Shown here piece by piece: positions 47,215 through 59,765 of a stretch of 64,000 nt of DNA. Each line of letters begins with the position of its first letter. The first letter of the stretch is position 1. Origin of the DNA: Limonium bicolor (Eukaryota > Streptophyta > Magnoliopsida > Caryophyllales > Plumbaginaceae); the NCBI GenBank assembly GCA_023374045.1, contig CM041776.1:345463636-345527635 (forward strand), read 5' to 3'. The notes below the pieces were generated by a model. The model was not told the origin of the DNA. It was given only the letters and a program-made list of their open reading frames with translations, and did no database searches. Position numbers and translations under genes: made by a program.

Positions 47215-48290
47215 GATTTCTTGTTACTAAAATAATCATTTTTTCTTAGTTTATTGCACAAAAAGATGTGTACGGTCATTTTACTATCGTATGCCTTCCA
47301 GTCAAAAAAATTAACAATCTTATATAATAGCTGTAGACTTTTTACTAAACTATATTTGTAACAATTTATCTATAAATATGTAAATTTGAATATATAAAAT
47401 AGAAGAAATCTACAAAAACAAAGAAAACATAGTAGTCAATCACTAACTATAGATAGTTGGTGAGCATCGTACAACCGTTCATTTTAAATGTAAACGTTGT
47501 TCAAGTTTTTGTATTGATTGTTCATATTGATGTAAAAGTTTCATGTGTTATTGTGAAAGTTATTCAACATTATATGATGATTATTCAAATTAATTGTGAA
47601 GAATGTTCGGGGATGTACATAAACATCGTACAACCGGTTGTATAGTAGTCGGATTGACAGACGGCTACCTTAATTATAGCCGCAAATGCTTCTTTCAAAA
47701 CCGATTTTTAACCAAAAACATGTTTGAATCCATTTTTTCTTTGCTTAAAATATACAAAATTGGTTAGATTTGTTCAATACATGATAGAAATTGAAGATTT
47801 GTCTTGTTAGATAAAAAAAAACACTTAAATTTGATAAAGAGGTTAAATAACACAATGAAGAATACAAAACCTAAAGAGAGCATTCTGGAAAGTTTTATTT
47901 GTTTCCGTGGAAATATAATAAAAGAGGATGGATAACTTTAGGGTATTTAAGTGGCGATTGGTTGTAGCCTTCGTACTACACCCTAAAAACATGCCACAAA
48001 ATTAATGACATTGTAAAGATAAGGAATTTTTTTTTATAAAAAAAAAACACCCTAAAGAGTGTGAAATGATCATACTATGAGAAAGCTAAATCGTAGAAAG
48101 TTTATTTAAAGATATAAAATCTTAGATACCTTAACCACAAACTCGAAAATCTACCAATAAATTTTAACATTGTAAAGGAATAGAACATATTTAAAAAAGA
48201 TGCCCTTAATGGTAGGAAATGATCATAACCTAGGAAAGTCATGAAATACCCTAGGGAATCAAGACTCTTTAGTTGTCAATATCCTAGCCT
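47215..48290. other. AT-rich intergenic stretch
   Basis: No gene recognised. 47450-47650 shares wording with 10060-10200 (repeated gttgttcaa / gaatgttcggggatgta), so it is likely a dispersed repeat fragment. Confidence 0.4.
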
Positions 48291-49760
48291 TAGTGTTAAT
48301 GCAAGGTGAAGATGTGTGTTTCGATAGGATTCTTCCGGAAGTTGTCGAGGTTTGGTCTCGGTAGAAAGTTTCTGGTAGTGTAGAATCGGTAATTGTTTCC
48401 TATTTTCTTGCCACGTTCTTAGCTACCCAGTGAGACTGATTGGCTCCCACCCTTGTAATTTTTTTACCTTTAGACTTGCAACCGTTACAAATACAAATAC
48501 ATAACTAATCTCCCAACTACCATAATTACTTCTCTCAAACCCTGAGCGGTGCTACTAAAACCTTCACAAACTCGAGAGCCCAAGCACGTGTCTTTCGAGT
48601 TGACTTCTTCTTAGTGTTGTTCTGTGAACTTAAAGGCGAATTAAGTCAAGGGGATTCTAAGTGTTAACCTGTTCTTCCCTGGTAAGTATGTGATTTCAGT
48701 TATGTTCATTCGTTCGTCTATTCGTCATTAAGTTTGTGTTCTTCAACTATGAGATTGGGTTTTGTTAACGAGTTCTAGTTCTTGTCTTTGCCTTTGAATT
48801 TAATCCTTTAAGCTCCTCATGATTATCCAAAGATTAATACCCAATGTTTTGGCATTACAATTGTCATCCATGTTCATACTTTATTTTTATCACTAAATAT
48901 CATCGTCGTTAACTCTCTCAAAACACTTTCTTTGTTGGTCTTTGTCTTTTAAGTATAGCCAAGGCTATTCAGTTATCAAAGAAAGAGTAGTAATAGTCAT
49001 TTCGGTTGATAAGGAGAATATGGTAAAAGTGGTTGATCGGTGTATCATGGTTATGATTAGGTGTTGAGTACTTTGGAGGTGTAGCAGTTAGTTAAGACCG
49101 AGGCTCAGGTAAGTTGTTGTGTTCATCTACATGAATACCACATGTGATACATGTTGGTTTGGTTATGAATAATTGAATCTGATGGATATTCATGATTCTA
49201 GTGTTGTTTGGGTGTTGATTGGATAGTATGATTAAGAGATCTGGAGTATGACTCTATTGTTTATTGGACATGGTTATTTATGTATAGGTAAATTGTGATC
49301 TTTGGTGTATTGGATGTTTACATATGCTTGGTAAGGGAACCTTTCCGTTGGAAACTTGAATACTATGATACACTGAATATGCATTGCTACTAATGAATTG
49401 TAATTTAAGCCTCTATGATCTACTTTTACTGGTTGAAAGTACCTCTAGAGGTGTGCACTCTTAAGGACATAGAAAGAGGTTAATTGGATGAGTCGTTGCC
49501 CCACTTGTGGGTGTTCGTATTCCCTTTGGGGTGTTATTTGGATGAGTAGTGGGCCCTTAATGGGGTGTCTGTAAGGTTTTCCCTTCGGGGTGTTGATTAA
49601 CGGAAAAGCTTCATCCTTTAACAAAGCATGGTTGTTTGGTGATTTGGTGTTAATATGATGCTTATGGACATATCTTAACTTCTGATATTGTGTGTTGTGA
49701 TTTGTCGAAAGGTTTCCAAATAACTATTGACAAATAAAATGAATTTTACAAAATGGAACA
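48290..49760 (+). mobile_element. Probable LTR-type repeat, unclassified
   Basis: Moderately GC-rich non-coding sequence with LTR-like wording: 'ccttcacaaactcgagagcccaag', 'cctggtaagtatgtg', and a tandem of 'ttgtgggtgttcgtattccctttggggtgttatttggatgagt' and 'cttaatggggtgtctgtaaggttttcccttcggggtgttgatt' units. No coding domain and no terminal dinucleotides placed. It resembles the LTR style of Tekay elements but this is a weak call. Confidence 0.35.
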
Positions 49761-50995
49761 CTAATTTACTTTATTTTTCTAATTTGCACAGTCCAATGTT
49801 TATAATTTCTGACTACAAGTTGACTTTGACCCGCAACAAAGGGGTATGGGGATCAACGATAATGATTTAGCTAGTAACTATGTTGTTTTTGGAAGTTTAG
49901 TGGGGTATTTTTGTTCTTTTTGAGAAGTGGCTGAAAATTCATTATAAGAAATTAAATGAACATTTTTCACAATACGGTAGAGTTTTGAATCCAAGACTTT
50001 TAGTTCAAAAATATCACTCCACTACCAAAAGCTTGTGGAATGTGTCCTTCCAAAAGTTTTGTTTTGGAAGACATTTACTTATACCTTTATGTAGTTTGCA
50101 AGACTTGTTTCTTTTCAAAATTGGAGCTTTGGAAATAAAAAATTTGATTGTTAAGATAGTTTTAGGGGTAGTTCGCCAGCTTTATGCAAACGCGGCATTT
50201 GCTGCGTTTGTATAGAGCTAATCTCTGTGAGAGGAGGTGGGTCCAAATAAAAAGAAAAGTAAAACGTGGTTCAGTAGTAAATCGACAGGTGTAACATTAA
50301 TCTACATAAAATCATTTAAGCTAACTACAGAACTGGGCCTTAGTTTAAAAGTTCAGACTTAACACTGATACCTTCATTAGGTTTTTCTTTATCGTATGAT
50401 GTTAAATTGTCAGAAAACATCTGGGTAAAATGTCAAGACTATTTTACAATTCAGTTTCATTAAGGACAGCCGCAGCTCCAGCTACGTTGAGATGAAGCTG
50501 TTCCTAGTTAACATATGATAACTTCACACAAATACGTACACATGTGTAAAGGAAATTAATCTCCCCAAACATGACTAGCGAACGGCATTTCTATTTCACA
50601 GCTACGAAAAACAAGCCGGGCAAAGGGCGATTAACAAAGATTTGCGAATTCATTAGCCATATGAATCCCTGCAAAGGGCGCTAGAAGCTCACGTGTTCTA
50701 TGTTATGTTCTGCAATAACATACGGGCCTGCAGTCGACCAATAAGAAACAGCGAAAAATAATTAAAACAAAACAACATCCAAAGCACACATCGGAAAGGC
50801 AGAAGCTAAAGAGACGAGTAACAAGGCTAAAAGAACTTGTTGCCGTATAGATATCAAGGTAACGGCAAAACGAAAATTCCAGCATGCAAGTTGAACTGTC
50901 AATTGTGCCAAAGCAGGGGTAAAAAAAAGAAAGGAACGAAAAAAGGCAATTAAGTTTCATGTCATTCTAAAGGGTGTTGCAAAACCATCAAGCAT
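49760..50995. other. Intergenic region and probable 3' UTR of the RS2Z gene
   Basis: 49760-50230 has only ORF shadows. From about 50460 to 50995 the sequence is likely the 3' UTR/terminator side of the minus-strand RS2Z gene. The poly(A) site was not determined. Confidence 0.4.
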
Positions 50996-53412
50996 CTATT
51001 CACTGCCTCCTGGAGATGCACCGCGGTCATCCTCGTCATCTCTAGCTCTCCTAGGAGGGGCAGGACTTGGGCTGCGCCCACCACCATTATTACCAGTCCC
51101 GCCATTTGCCTCGATGGGACTGCCACTGCGATCATCCCTCTCCCTCCTAGCGGGACTCCTCTCCTTATCAGCTTCATCCATGGGGCTTGGGCTCCTGCGC
51201 CTTGGAGGTGGGCTGCCACCATAGTCTGAGCCATTATTAGCCCTTCTACTTTCTTTCCTAGGCGAAAGACTGTCTCTTCTCCCTCTTGGTGGTGGACTTC
51301 TATCATCTCTTCGCCCACGTGGTGGTGGGCTTCTATCTTCATGCGATGGGCTGCGCCTTCTGTCCCTAGAAGGAACTGGTGAAGAAACCTTAACACGCTT
51401 TGGACTTCTACTTCTGCGAGGACTCCTGGAGTGATCAGCCACTCGTTCCCTCTTGGGTGGTGGAGACCGGCTACACAAGGTTAAAAAAAATGAATTAACC
51501 ATACATCTATCAATGTAACTCTATCCAAACCACCATAGCATGACTGTACAAATAAACCCAAATAAGTACTCTATCCACCAAATGAGTTATTGAAAGCCGC
51601 ATGATAGTCCTCAACACAAAATTTAGCTGCTAAGCATGGAGTGTAAGGCACATGCAATAAGAACCATTAAAAAGTAGCAACACAATTTTTTAACTTCATG
51701 ACTACCACAGTAGACTACATTATTCCGACAGAATTGTACCTGTAGCTGCGACTCCTACTAACACTACGACTTCTACTTCTGCCTCCACGGCGAGGTGATG
51801 GTGACCTTGAATAACTCCTTCCACGTCGACTGCAAAGAGAGTAAAGTGCCCATGTGAAGTGTTGTGTTCACAATTTAGGATTCTGACCCCCAAAGGTATA
51901 AGCACAGAACCAGGTAACGAGAATAAAGCCAAAATAGCACCAGTAAGATAAATTCACCTAATTTTCTTAGGACTATTTCGGCAATTTTTCTCTATATGGC
52001 CCCGCTCACCACAGCGGTAGCACTTGTTCTTCCAGTCACCAGCTTTGCAGTCTCTAGCCCAGTGGCCATCCACACCACAGTTGAAGCATTTTCCGGAGCC
52101 AGGAGGGGGTCCCCTGCCTCCAAAATCACGTGAACCACCTGCTCCGCGTGGTACCTGCATTGCGAGTGAAAGGCAGATTCCTCAGTATTCTATTGCTAAA
52201 ACAAGACGAATAGAACAATTTAGGAACATACAAAATTGCTGAGTGAAGTAAATGAAACAGGCAATATGTGATTCAGACAGTAAAAATATAGCGGAAACGA
52301 CCAACACAAAACAAATTACAATATTCTTACCCCTTTAGCCAACTCCACAATGATTCGGCTACCATCATATTCTCGACCATTTAAGCTATAAATAGCATCA
52401 TCAGCATCACGGGGATCACTAAATTCCTGATGTCAAGAGGTTAAAGGGACAGAGGCACGGTAAACTCATATAAAAACAGCATATGCCTGCACAAGAAATA
52501 ATCTAAACAAATAACATCAAACATAAAAAAGGGTGAATATACGTACAACAAATGCGTAATCTCGCTTCATATCCACGTCACGTACTCTGCGCAAACGGTT
52601 GCCATCAAAAGTAAGGCCATCAGGACAAAACTACCAAATGGTTGATTCCTCGTCACTCATAGATGAACTAAACACCACTTTGAGATTTCTTGCCAATTCC
52701 ATTAAAACACGCAATTAATAATGAAAGGAATCGCCAAAGTCTCCTATACATGGCATGACCACCAATTCCACCAAGGGCAACCTCTCACCACAGGCCACCA
52801 GGTCAGGCAAAAGCCCAGAAACCTTCAACAAGATATTAGAGTTAAACCATACAGACATACATACGGGAGGCTACAGTTTCTTTGAAAACATAATCTAAAT
52901 GATAACAACCATAAAAGGCCCCAAATGCTCCATTGTCCAGTCATTAGGAAGACACCTAATCTATCTAAACTACAATAGATCAGGATCAGTAATACCTTAT
53001 GGAAAGTAGTACTACAATATTTCATAAAGCAATCTCATATACAAACAAGCTGAGAGCACTGCTTACTATCGGAAGAGGCATCAAGAGTCCAACATCGACT
53101 AGCAGAAACAGACAGACGTCTACTTCCTAAAAGAGGATCTGTGTTTGCCGTATAGATATACACACACAGAAAAGGGCAAACATTATTTTTGGACCCCCAA
53201 CCCACACACAAAAAACAATGCAGACAAGTTTTACCAGCCACATGTTTCTAGATCACTAATCCATCCATCACCTTAACAGTGGTCAAACAAAAAGCTTTTA
53301 TTCACCTTCCATATCTGCTGAACAAATCCTCCAGATCACGGGACCTTGTTCGTGAGGACAAGTGGCCAACATAAAGGCGAGCACTGCTGTAGCGATCATC
53401 GTATCTAGGCAT
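50996..53412 (-). CDS. RS2Z33: RS2Z-type serine/arginine-rich splicing factor
   Basis: Six coding exons on the minus strand (53412-53306, 52586-52547, 52426-52331, 52154-51958, 51829-51740, 51470-50996) join in phase to 334 residues. An RRM spans about 11-80 (RNP2 LYVGHL; the RNP1 region reads DYAFVEF). Two CX2CX4HX4C zinc knuckles lie at about 104-117 and 126-139. An RS-rich stretch ([13 protein letters not shown]) follows, then a long SP/RS tail ending [11 protein letters not shown] plus two knuckles plus RS and SP domains is the plant-specific RS2Z class (RS2Z32/33), nuclear splicing regulators. The tail is somewhat longer than in Arabidopsis. The long first coding intron (719 bp) is where RS2Z genes carry regulated alternative splicing in other plants. 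The ATG at 53410-53412 opens MPRYDDRY, the family start. Whether it is RS2Z32 or RS2Z33 is not decidable. Confidence 0.95.
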
Positions 53413-53417
53413 TTTGT

Positions 53418-54145
53418 CTACATTAGAAAGACATAGTCAGCGAACAAACATTATAAAACATTATATATCATAATATAACAAGCCAAGCCTGCCTGCAAAT
53501 CAAGAGTCCAATTTTCTTATAGGCGAGAAAAAATATATATAGCTGATAGTACTTGAGGCAAAAATAAACCAGATCATGCCCTTAAACCAATACTCAAATA
53601 CCCTGGAAGCGCATTTTAGAGCTAGATTAGAAATAAATTCATTTAGCTACAAATGGATGATATCCAAAGTGGCATAAGGAAACCCTGAAAGAAAACTACA
53701 GCATATGAAACCAAGTATTCTACGAAAGGAGAAATAACGAGCTATCTACACAGGGAGGAAATTAATAATCTACGAGAGCCTTTATTCCCATTAGAAACTA
53801 CGACAAGCTCAGGTAAAGAACCACTCTCACAGTATATCAATTCCGTGAATTGAATGAACTTTAAAGCTACCTGAAATCCTTAAAACTACCTTATAGGACG
53901 CGTACGATCAATTTTAAAGAGAACAACGGAGCTTTATCAGCCAATGATGATGTAGGCACTTCACCACAATCGCAATTAACACCAACAAGTCGAAGAATCG
54001 AACGCTGCCTAGCAAGCGTCTAATTGCACAAGACTAATTTCTAAATACACAAATAATAACACACTTCGTTGATTTGAACACCCGTACCGCTTTCTAAAAT
54101 ATAAAAACCGGACACAATAACTGAAGAAGAGAAAGAACTCAGACC
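53418..54145 (-). other. 5' UTR intron of the RS2Z gene
   Basis: An acceptor ttctaatgtag|aca lies just before the ATG on the minus strand, and a donor-like ccag|gtctga lies near 54145. The stretch between is AT-rich and has no coding sequence. 5' UTR introns are common in SR genes. Confidence 0.55.
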
Positions 54146-54230
54146 TGGCCTGCACAGAGCAGAGGAGATGAAAAACCCTAGATCTGATACGAGGGTGAAA
54201 CGCTGCTCTAGAGTTTCTCTCTCTTGATTC

Positions 54231-54240
54231 CTTTTTATAG
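54231..54240 (-). promoter_or_regulatory. TATA box of the RS2Z gene
   Basis: Minus-strand ctataaaaag, followed by a pyrimidine/purine leader (agagagagaaactctagagc) in which transcription would start about 30 bp downstream (about 54200). It is well placed relative to the 5' UTR exon. Confidence 0.7.
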
Positions 54241-54302
54241 CTAGAGGAATCCAATCGACGGACCGGATGTATACTGGCGGTGGATCATTGATGGATATTT
54301 TT

Positions 54303-55580
54303 CCTTTTTTTACAAGATACCACTAAAAAGTTTGTTAATTCATAAAAGACTACAGTTTTAAAAAAAGTTTTTAAGATACCATAAAAAATAAATTTAATTC
54401 ACCAGATACCACAAATTATGAACCCAAAACATTTTAAGACCAAAATACCCCTACTTGTTAATAAACATAGTTCACACATACCACATAAATATTATTAATT
54501 CATAAAATACCACATAAATTAATAAAATATAAATTAAGAACAGTAAAAAATAATAAAAATTTAAGTTATCATTCTATTGATAAAATTTTAAAATAAAAAA
54601 CCACACAATTAATTAAATATTTTAAAAAATATAAAAAAATAATATGTATATATCATTAAAAGTTAAAAAACTAAATAAAAATAAAAAAACAAATTAAGGA
54701 ATGATAACTCAAATTTTTATAATACTTTTACTCAAAGTATTTTTAGTAATATAAAATAGTGGTATAATAAAACTAATCTTATAAAAAAATTATATATTAT
54801 ATACAAGCTAATAATTTGACAAAAAATAAAAATAGTTATGAGTATAATAGTCTAACATTTTTTATAATATCATTTTATATGGTTTAATTCAAAACAAAAA
54901 TTATTAAACATATTTTTAAAAAGTAAGTAGCAAATTAACTTTCTCTTATATATGGGTTGAAATTGAAAAAATATAAATACCACATATATAAAAAAAAAGA
55001 ATCTCTAAAGAATTATAAAAAATATATATTAGAGAAGTCACAAACTTGATTAAAAATATACAAAAGTAGTAATATAATGGTTGTTTAATTTTTTGTAATT
55101 TACTTTATATATATATAATTTTCTATAATACTATTTTACATTACTAAAAATACTTTGAGTAAAAGTATTATTAAAAATTTGAGTTATCATTCCCTTAATT
55201 TGTTTTTTATTTTTAATTTAGTTTTTTAGCTTTTAAAATATATACATTTTTTTCAAAAAACTTAATTAATGTGTGGTTTTTTATTTTATAAAATTTTATC
55301 AAATAAAATGATAAACTTAAATTTTTATTATTTTTTACTGTTCTTAATATATATTTTATTAACTTTTGTGGTATTTTGTGAATTAATAATATTTATGTGG
55401 TATCCTATGAACTATTTTTATTAACAAGTAGGGGTATTTTGGTCTTAAAATGTTTTGGGTTCGTAATTTGTGGTATCTGGTGAATTAAATTTATTTTTTG
55501 TGGTATCTGGAAAACTTTTTAAAAACCGTGGTCTTTTGTGAATTAACAAACTTTTTAGTGGTATCTTACGAATTTTCCCT
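54303..55580. mobile_element. AT-rich foldback element, unit 1
   Basis: Two long arms in inverted orientation. The left arm (agataccactaaaaagtttg, ccaaaatacccctacttg, ttaagaacagtaaaaa) is mirrored on the right (caagtaggggtattttgg, caaactttttagtggtatct). Arms extend over about 600 bp each and the whole can fold as a hairpin. No coding capacity. The outer ends near 54303 and 55580 (...gaattttccct) are similar to those of unit 2. No clear target duplication. Confidence 0.7.
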
Positions 55581-55812
55581 ATATTTTATTAATTTATGTG
55601 GTATTTTATGAATTAATAATATTTATGTGGTATCGTCTGAACTATGTTTATTAACAAGTAGGGGTATTTTGGTCTTAAAATGTTTTGGGTTCATAATTTG
55701 TGGTATCTGGTGAATTAAATTTATTTTTTGTGGTATCTTAAAAACTTTTTTTAAAACTGTGGTCTTTTGTGAATTAACAAACTTTTTAGTGGTATCTTGT
55801 GAATTTTACCTA
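55581..55812. repeat. Extra copy of the foldback right arm end
   Basis: Repeats 55350-55580 in the same orientation (caagtaggggtattttgg, gtggtatctggtgaatt, caaactttttagtggtatct, gaatttt.cc). It stands where unit 2 would need its outer left arm, so unit 2's arm has been replaced by a same-sense copy. Confidence 0.7.
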
Positions 55813-57142
55813 AATATATATTAAGAACAATAAAAAAAAATAAAAATTTAAGTTTATCATTCTATTTGATAAAATTTTATAAAATAAAAAAAACCACGCA
55901 ATTAATTAAATATTTTAAAAAATATAAAAAAATAATATGTATATATCATTTAAAAGTTAAAAAACTAAATTAAAAATTAAAAAAACAAATTAAGGGAATG
56001 ATAACTCAAATTTTTTTATAATACTTTTACTCAAAGTATTTTAGTAATATAAAATAGTGGTATAATAAAACTAATCTTATAAAAAAATATTATATTATAT
56101 ACAAGCTAAATAATTTGACAAAATATAAAAAAATAGTTATGAGTATAATAGTCTAACATTTTTTATAATATCATTTTATATAGTTTAATTCAAACAAAAA
56201 TTATTAAACATATTTTTAAAAATAAGTAGCAAAATTAACTTTCTCTTATATATGGGTTGAAATTGAAAAAATATAAATACCCACATATATAAAAAAAAGA
56301 ATCTCTAAAGAATTTTAAATGGTATATATACTCCCTCGTCCTGAATTGACCGTCTGTTTGCTTTATGGCACGTTTTTCCACTTCAATATTAAGCATATAA
56401 GATAAAATAATTTTATAAAACTAATTTTTGTAACATATAGTTTTCATGTAAGGATTCTATATGCAAAACTTAAATTTTCAAAATTAATTTATCTTATATG
56501 TTAAATTGAAGTCACGACATGTCCAAATAGTAAACAGGACAGTCAATTCAGGACGGAGGGAGTATTAGAGAAGTCACAACTTGATTAAAAATACAAAAGT
56601 AGTAATATAATGGTTGTTTAATTTTTGTAATTTATTACTTATATATATATATATATATATATCTATATATATAGATATATTTATTTATTTTCTATAATAC
56701 TACATTACTAAAAATACTTTAAGTAAAAGTATTATAAAAAATTTGAGTTATCATTCCCTTAATTTGTTTTTTATTTTTAATTTAGTTTTTTAGCTTTTAA
56801 ATGATATATACTTTTTTTCAAAAAACTTAATTAATTGTGTGGTTTTTTTATTTATAAAATTTTATCAAATAAAATGATAAACTTAAATTTTTTATTTTTT
56901 TACTGTTCTTAATATATATTTTATTAACTTTTGTGGTATTTTGTGAATTAATAATATTTATGTGGTATCCTATGAACTTTTTATTAACAAGTAGGGGTAT
57001 TTTGGTCTTAAAATGTTTTGGGTTCGTAATATGTGGTATCTGGTGAATTAAATTTATTTTTTGTGGTATCTGAAAAACTTTTTAAAAACCGTGGTCTTTT
57101 GTGAATTAACAAACTTTTTAGTGGTATTTTGCGAATTTTCCC
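55813..57142. mobile_element. AT-rich foldback element, unit 2 (with Stowaway inside)
   Basis: The inner left arm (ttaagaacaataaaaa..., about 55820) and full right arm (ending gcgaattttccct at 57142) match unit 1 closely. A Stowaway MITE interrupts it at 56329-56564. A TA-rich microsatellite occurs at 56638-56680. No coding capacity. Confidence 0.7.
56329..56564. mobile_element. Stowaway-like MITE, copy 4
   Basis: TA-ctccctcgtcctgaattgac to gtcaattcaggacggagggag-TA, 236 bp. The empty site is visible in the sister unit at about 54999-55045 ('gaatctctaaagaattataaaaaatatata|ttagagaag', given in two parts), which proves the insertion. Confidence 0.9.
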
Positions 57143-57367
57143 TAAAAAAATCCCGTGGGTTTTTAAACTAGATAATTATAGAACCTCCATTTATATTGCG
57201 GATCTTGCTATTCGTAGTATAAAATTACTATTCACCGTAGTATAAATGTTAATATGTAACAAAGTATTGGTGTAGTTTTTTCATTAATTGATATATATTT
57301 GTGATTTAATTAAAAATAATTACACTTGATAAATAGTGGTTTTACTAACTGCAGTACAATTTTATTT

Positions 57368-57902
57368 GGAAAAATTACATCGCCCACCCATGACGTTTGG
57401 CGAAATTACACAGCCCACCCACGAGGTTTCAAAAATTACTTTGCACACCCATGTGGTTTCCACAATTTTACATCCAACAACTTTTCTAATATTTGATCAA
57501 CTTAAAAGATGGTTAAATGATATCCAAATTTGATGAAATTTTACATGGACGATGCTAAGGTGTTATTTTTGTTCAATGCCAAATCCAAAGTTTTTAAGGT
57601 CATATATGACCTGTGGGACCCAATGAAACATGAGACACGTCCATCGGGTCCCACGGATCATATATGAGCTTAAAAAACGTTGGATTTCACGTTTTACCAA
57701 AATATAACACTTTAATATCGTCCATGTAAAGTTTCATCAAATTTAGATATCATTTAATCATCTTTTAAGTTAATCAAATATTAGAAAAGTTGCTGGATGT
57801 AAAATTGTGGAAACCACATGGGTGGGCAAAGTAATTTTTGAAACCTCGTGGGTGGGCTGTGTAATTTCGCCAAACGTCATGGGTGGGCGATGTAATTTTC
57901 CC
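57368..57902. mobile_element. Mutator-type foldback MITE
   Basis: 535 bp with almost complete inverted arms (gaaaaattacatcgcccacc / ggtgggcgatgtaattttc, then cccacccacgaggtttc, acttttctaatatttgatca and so on), flanked by a perfect 9-bp target duplication attttattt (57359-57367, 57903-57911). The 9-bp duplication points to Mutator-like transposases. No coding capacity. Confidence 0.85.
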
Positions 57903-58029
57903 ATTTTATTTTTTTGTCAAACTATCCGGAATACATTGTAATGTGTTGGGGCACCCGTTTTTCTTTAAAAAATAAAATAAAAATCGATAAATGAAACAGT
58001 TTTAACAGTCATTTCTTTGTTACTATCAT

Positions 58030-58245
58030 GTAGAAAACGTGACAAATTAAATCACTATATTGTTCAACTCTTGTCAAATTAAATCCCTATATTGTTCAAC
58101 TCGTGTCAAATTAAATCACTATATTGTTCAACTCGTGACAAATAAAATCAAGACCTAGCTTAACTTGTGATTTTATTTGTCACTAATTGAACAATATAGT
58201 GATTTAATTTGACACGAGTTGAACAATATAGTGACTTTACTTAAC
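58030..58245. repeat. Short tandem plus inverted repeat block
   Basis: Three direct copies of a roughly 43-bp unit (gtcaaattaaatcactatat then tgttcaactc) are followed by two inverted copies (gaacaatatagtgatttaat). The whole can fold into a hairpin. No coding capacity. Confidence 0.85.
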
Positions 58246-58427
58246 ATGTTTTTTGGCATGTTGTATTTCCAATATTTTGTTATATAGTTGAGTGATTTTG
58301 GGATCTAAAAAACTTCCTAACAAACCAAAATATATATTTATGTAAAAGAAGTAATAATCGTGATCATTTCCTCACAGACAATGTAACTTAAGATCAAGAA
58401 AGCGTTCAAAAGACTGCTGCTCGGAAT

Positions 58428-59765
58428 GAACCCTAACTTTCAATTCTCTGAAGCATGGGGTTTGAAGTCTAGGACTTTCATAAGGAATTTCTACATTTGG
58501 ATATATTTCAGTTCTCGTGACATAAACATTAGGTATGTTCAGCTTAGTAGATCTTTGGATTATTATTTATTCACTTTCAATTCTCTGAAGCATGGGGTTT
58601 GAAGTCTAGGACTTTTGTAAGGAAATTCTACATTTGGATATATTTCAGTTCTCGTGACATAAACATTAGGTTTGTTCCGCTTGGTAGATGTTTGGATTAT
58701 TATATATTCACTTTCAATTCTTTATTGCATGGGGTTTGAATTTATGACTTTTGTTAGGAATTTCTACATTTGGATATATTTCAGTTCTCGTGACAAAAAC
58801 ATTAGGTTTGTTCCGCTTGGTAGATGTTTAAATTATTATATATTCACTTCCAATTCTCTGATGCATGGAGTTTGAATTCTAGGACTTTTGTTAGTAATTT
58901 CTAATTTGAATAAATTTCAGTTCTCGTGACATAAACATTAGGTTTGTTTCACTTGGTAGATATTTGGATTATTAGATATTCACTTTCAATTCTCTGATGC
59001 ATGGGGTTTGAATTCTAGGACTTTTGTTAGGAATTTCTACATTTGGATATATTTCAGTTCTCGTGACATAAACATTAGGTTTGTTCTACTTGGTAGATGT
59101 TTGGATTATTAGATATTCACTTTCAATTCTCTAAAGCATGGGGTTTGAATTCTATGACTTTTGTTAGGAATTTCTACATTTGGATATATTTCAGTTCTCG
59201 TGACATAAACATTAGGTTTGTTCCGCTTGATAGATGTTTGGATTATTAGATATTCACTTTCAATTCTCGGATGCATGGGGTTTGAATTCTATGACTTTTG
59301 TTACAAATTTCTACATTTGAATATATTTCAGTTCTCATGACATAAACATTAGGTTTGTTCCGCTTGGTAGATGTTTGGATTATTAGATATTCACTTTCAA
59401 TTCTCTGATGCATGGGGTTTGAATTCTAGGACTTTTGTTAGAAATTTATACATTTGGATATATTTTAGTTCTCGTGACATAAACATAAGGTTTGTTCCGC
59501 TTGGAAGATGTTTGGATTGTTAGATATTTACTTTCAATTCTCTGATGCATAGAGTTTGAATTCTATGACTTTTGTTATAAATTTCTACATTTGGATATAT
59601 TTCAGTTCTTGTGACATAAACATTAGGTTTGTTCCGCTTGGTAGATGTTTGAATTATTAGATATTCATTTGGTAGATGTTTGGATCTATAAAATTTGGTA
59701 ATGAACCGTAACTTTCAATTCTCTGAAGCAGGGGGTTTAAAGTTTAGGACTTCTGTAAGGAAACA
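58428..59765. repeat. 137-bp tandem array (minisatellite)
   Basis: The string caattct(ctg) recurs at 58441, 58578, 58715, 58851, 58987, 59124, 59261, 59398, 59535 and 59716. The period is 136-137 bp except the last (181). Each unit carries gcatggggtttgaa, tctaggactttTGT, atttctacatttggatatat, ttctcgtgacataaacatta and ttgttccgcttggtagatg. Units differ by a few percent. The array starts after atgaaccctaac and ends with a partial unit after atgaaccgtaac. No gene lies inside. Confidence 0.95.

Noticed and set aside
50962..51396. 144-codon minus-strand ORF overlapping the last RS2Z exon
   Set aside because: Other-frame reading of the RS/SP tail. The exon in the correct frame joins in phase with the rest of the gene.
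58428..59765. CRISPR-like regular repeats
   Set aside because: The whole 137-bp unit is repeated without unique spacers. It is a tandem satellite in plant DNA.
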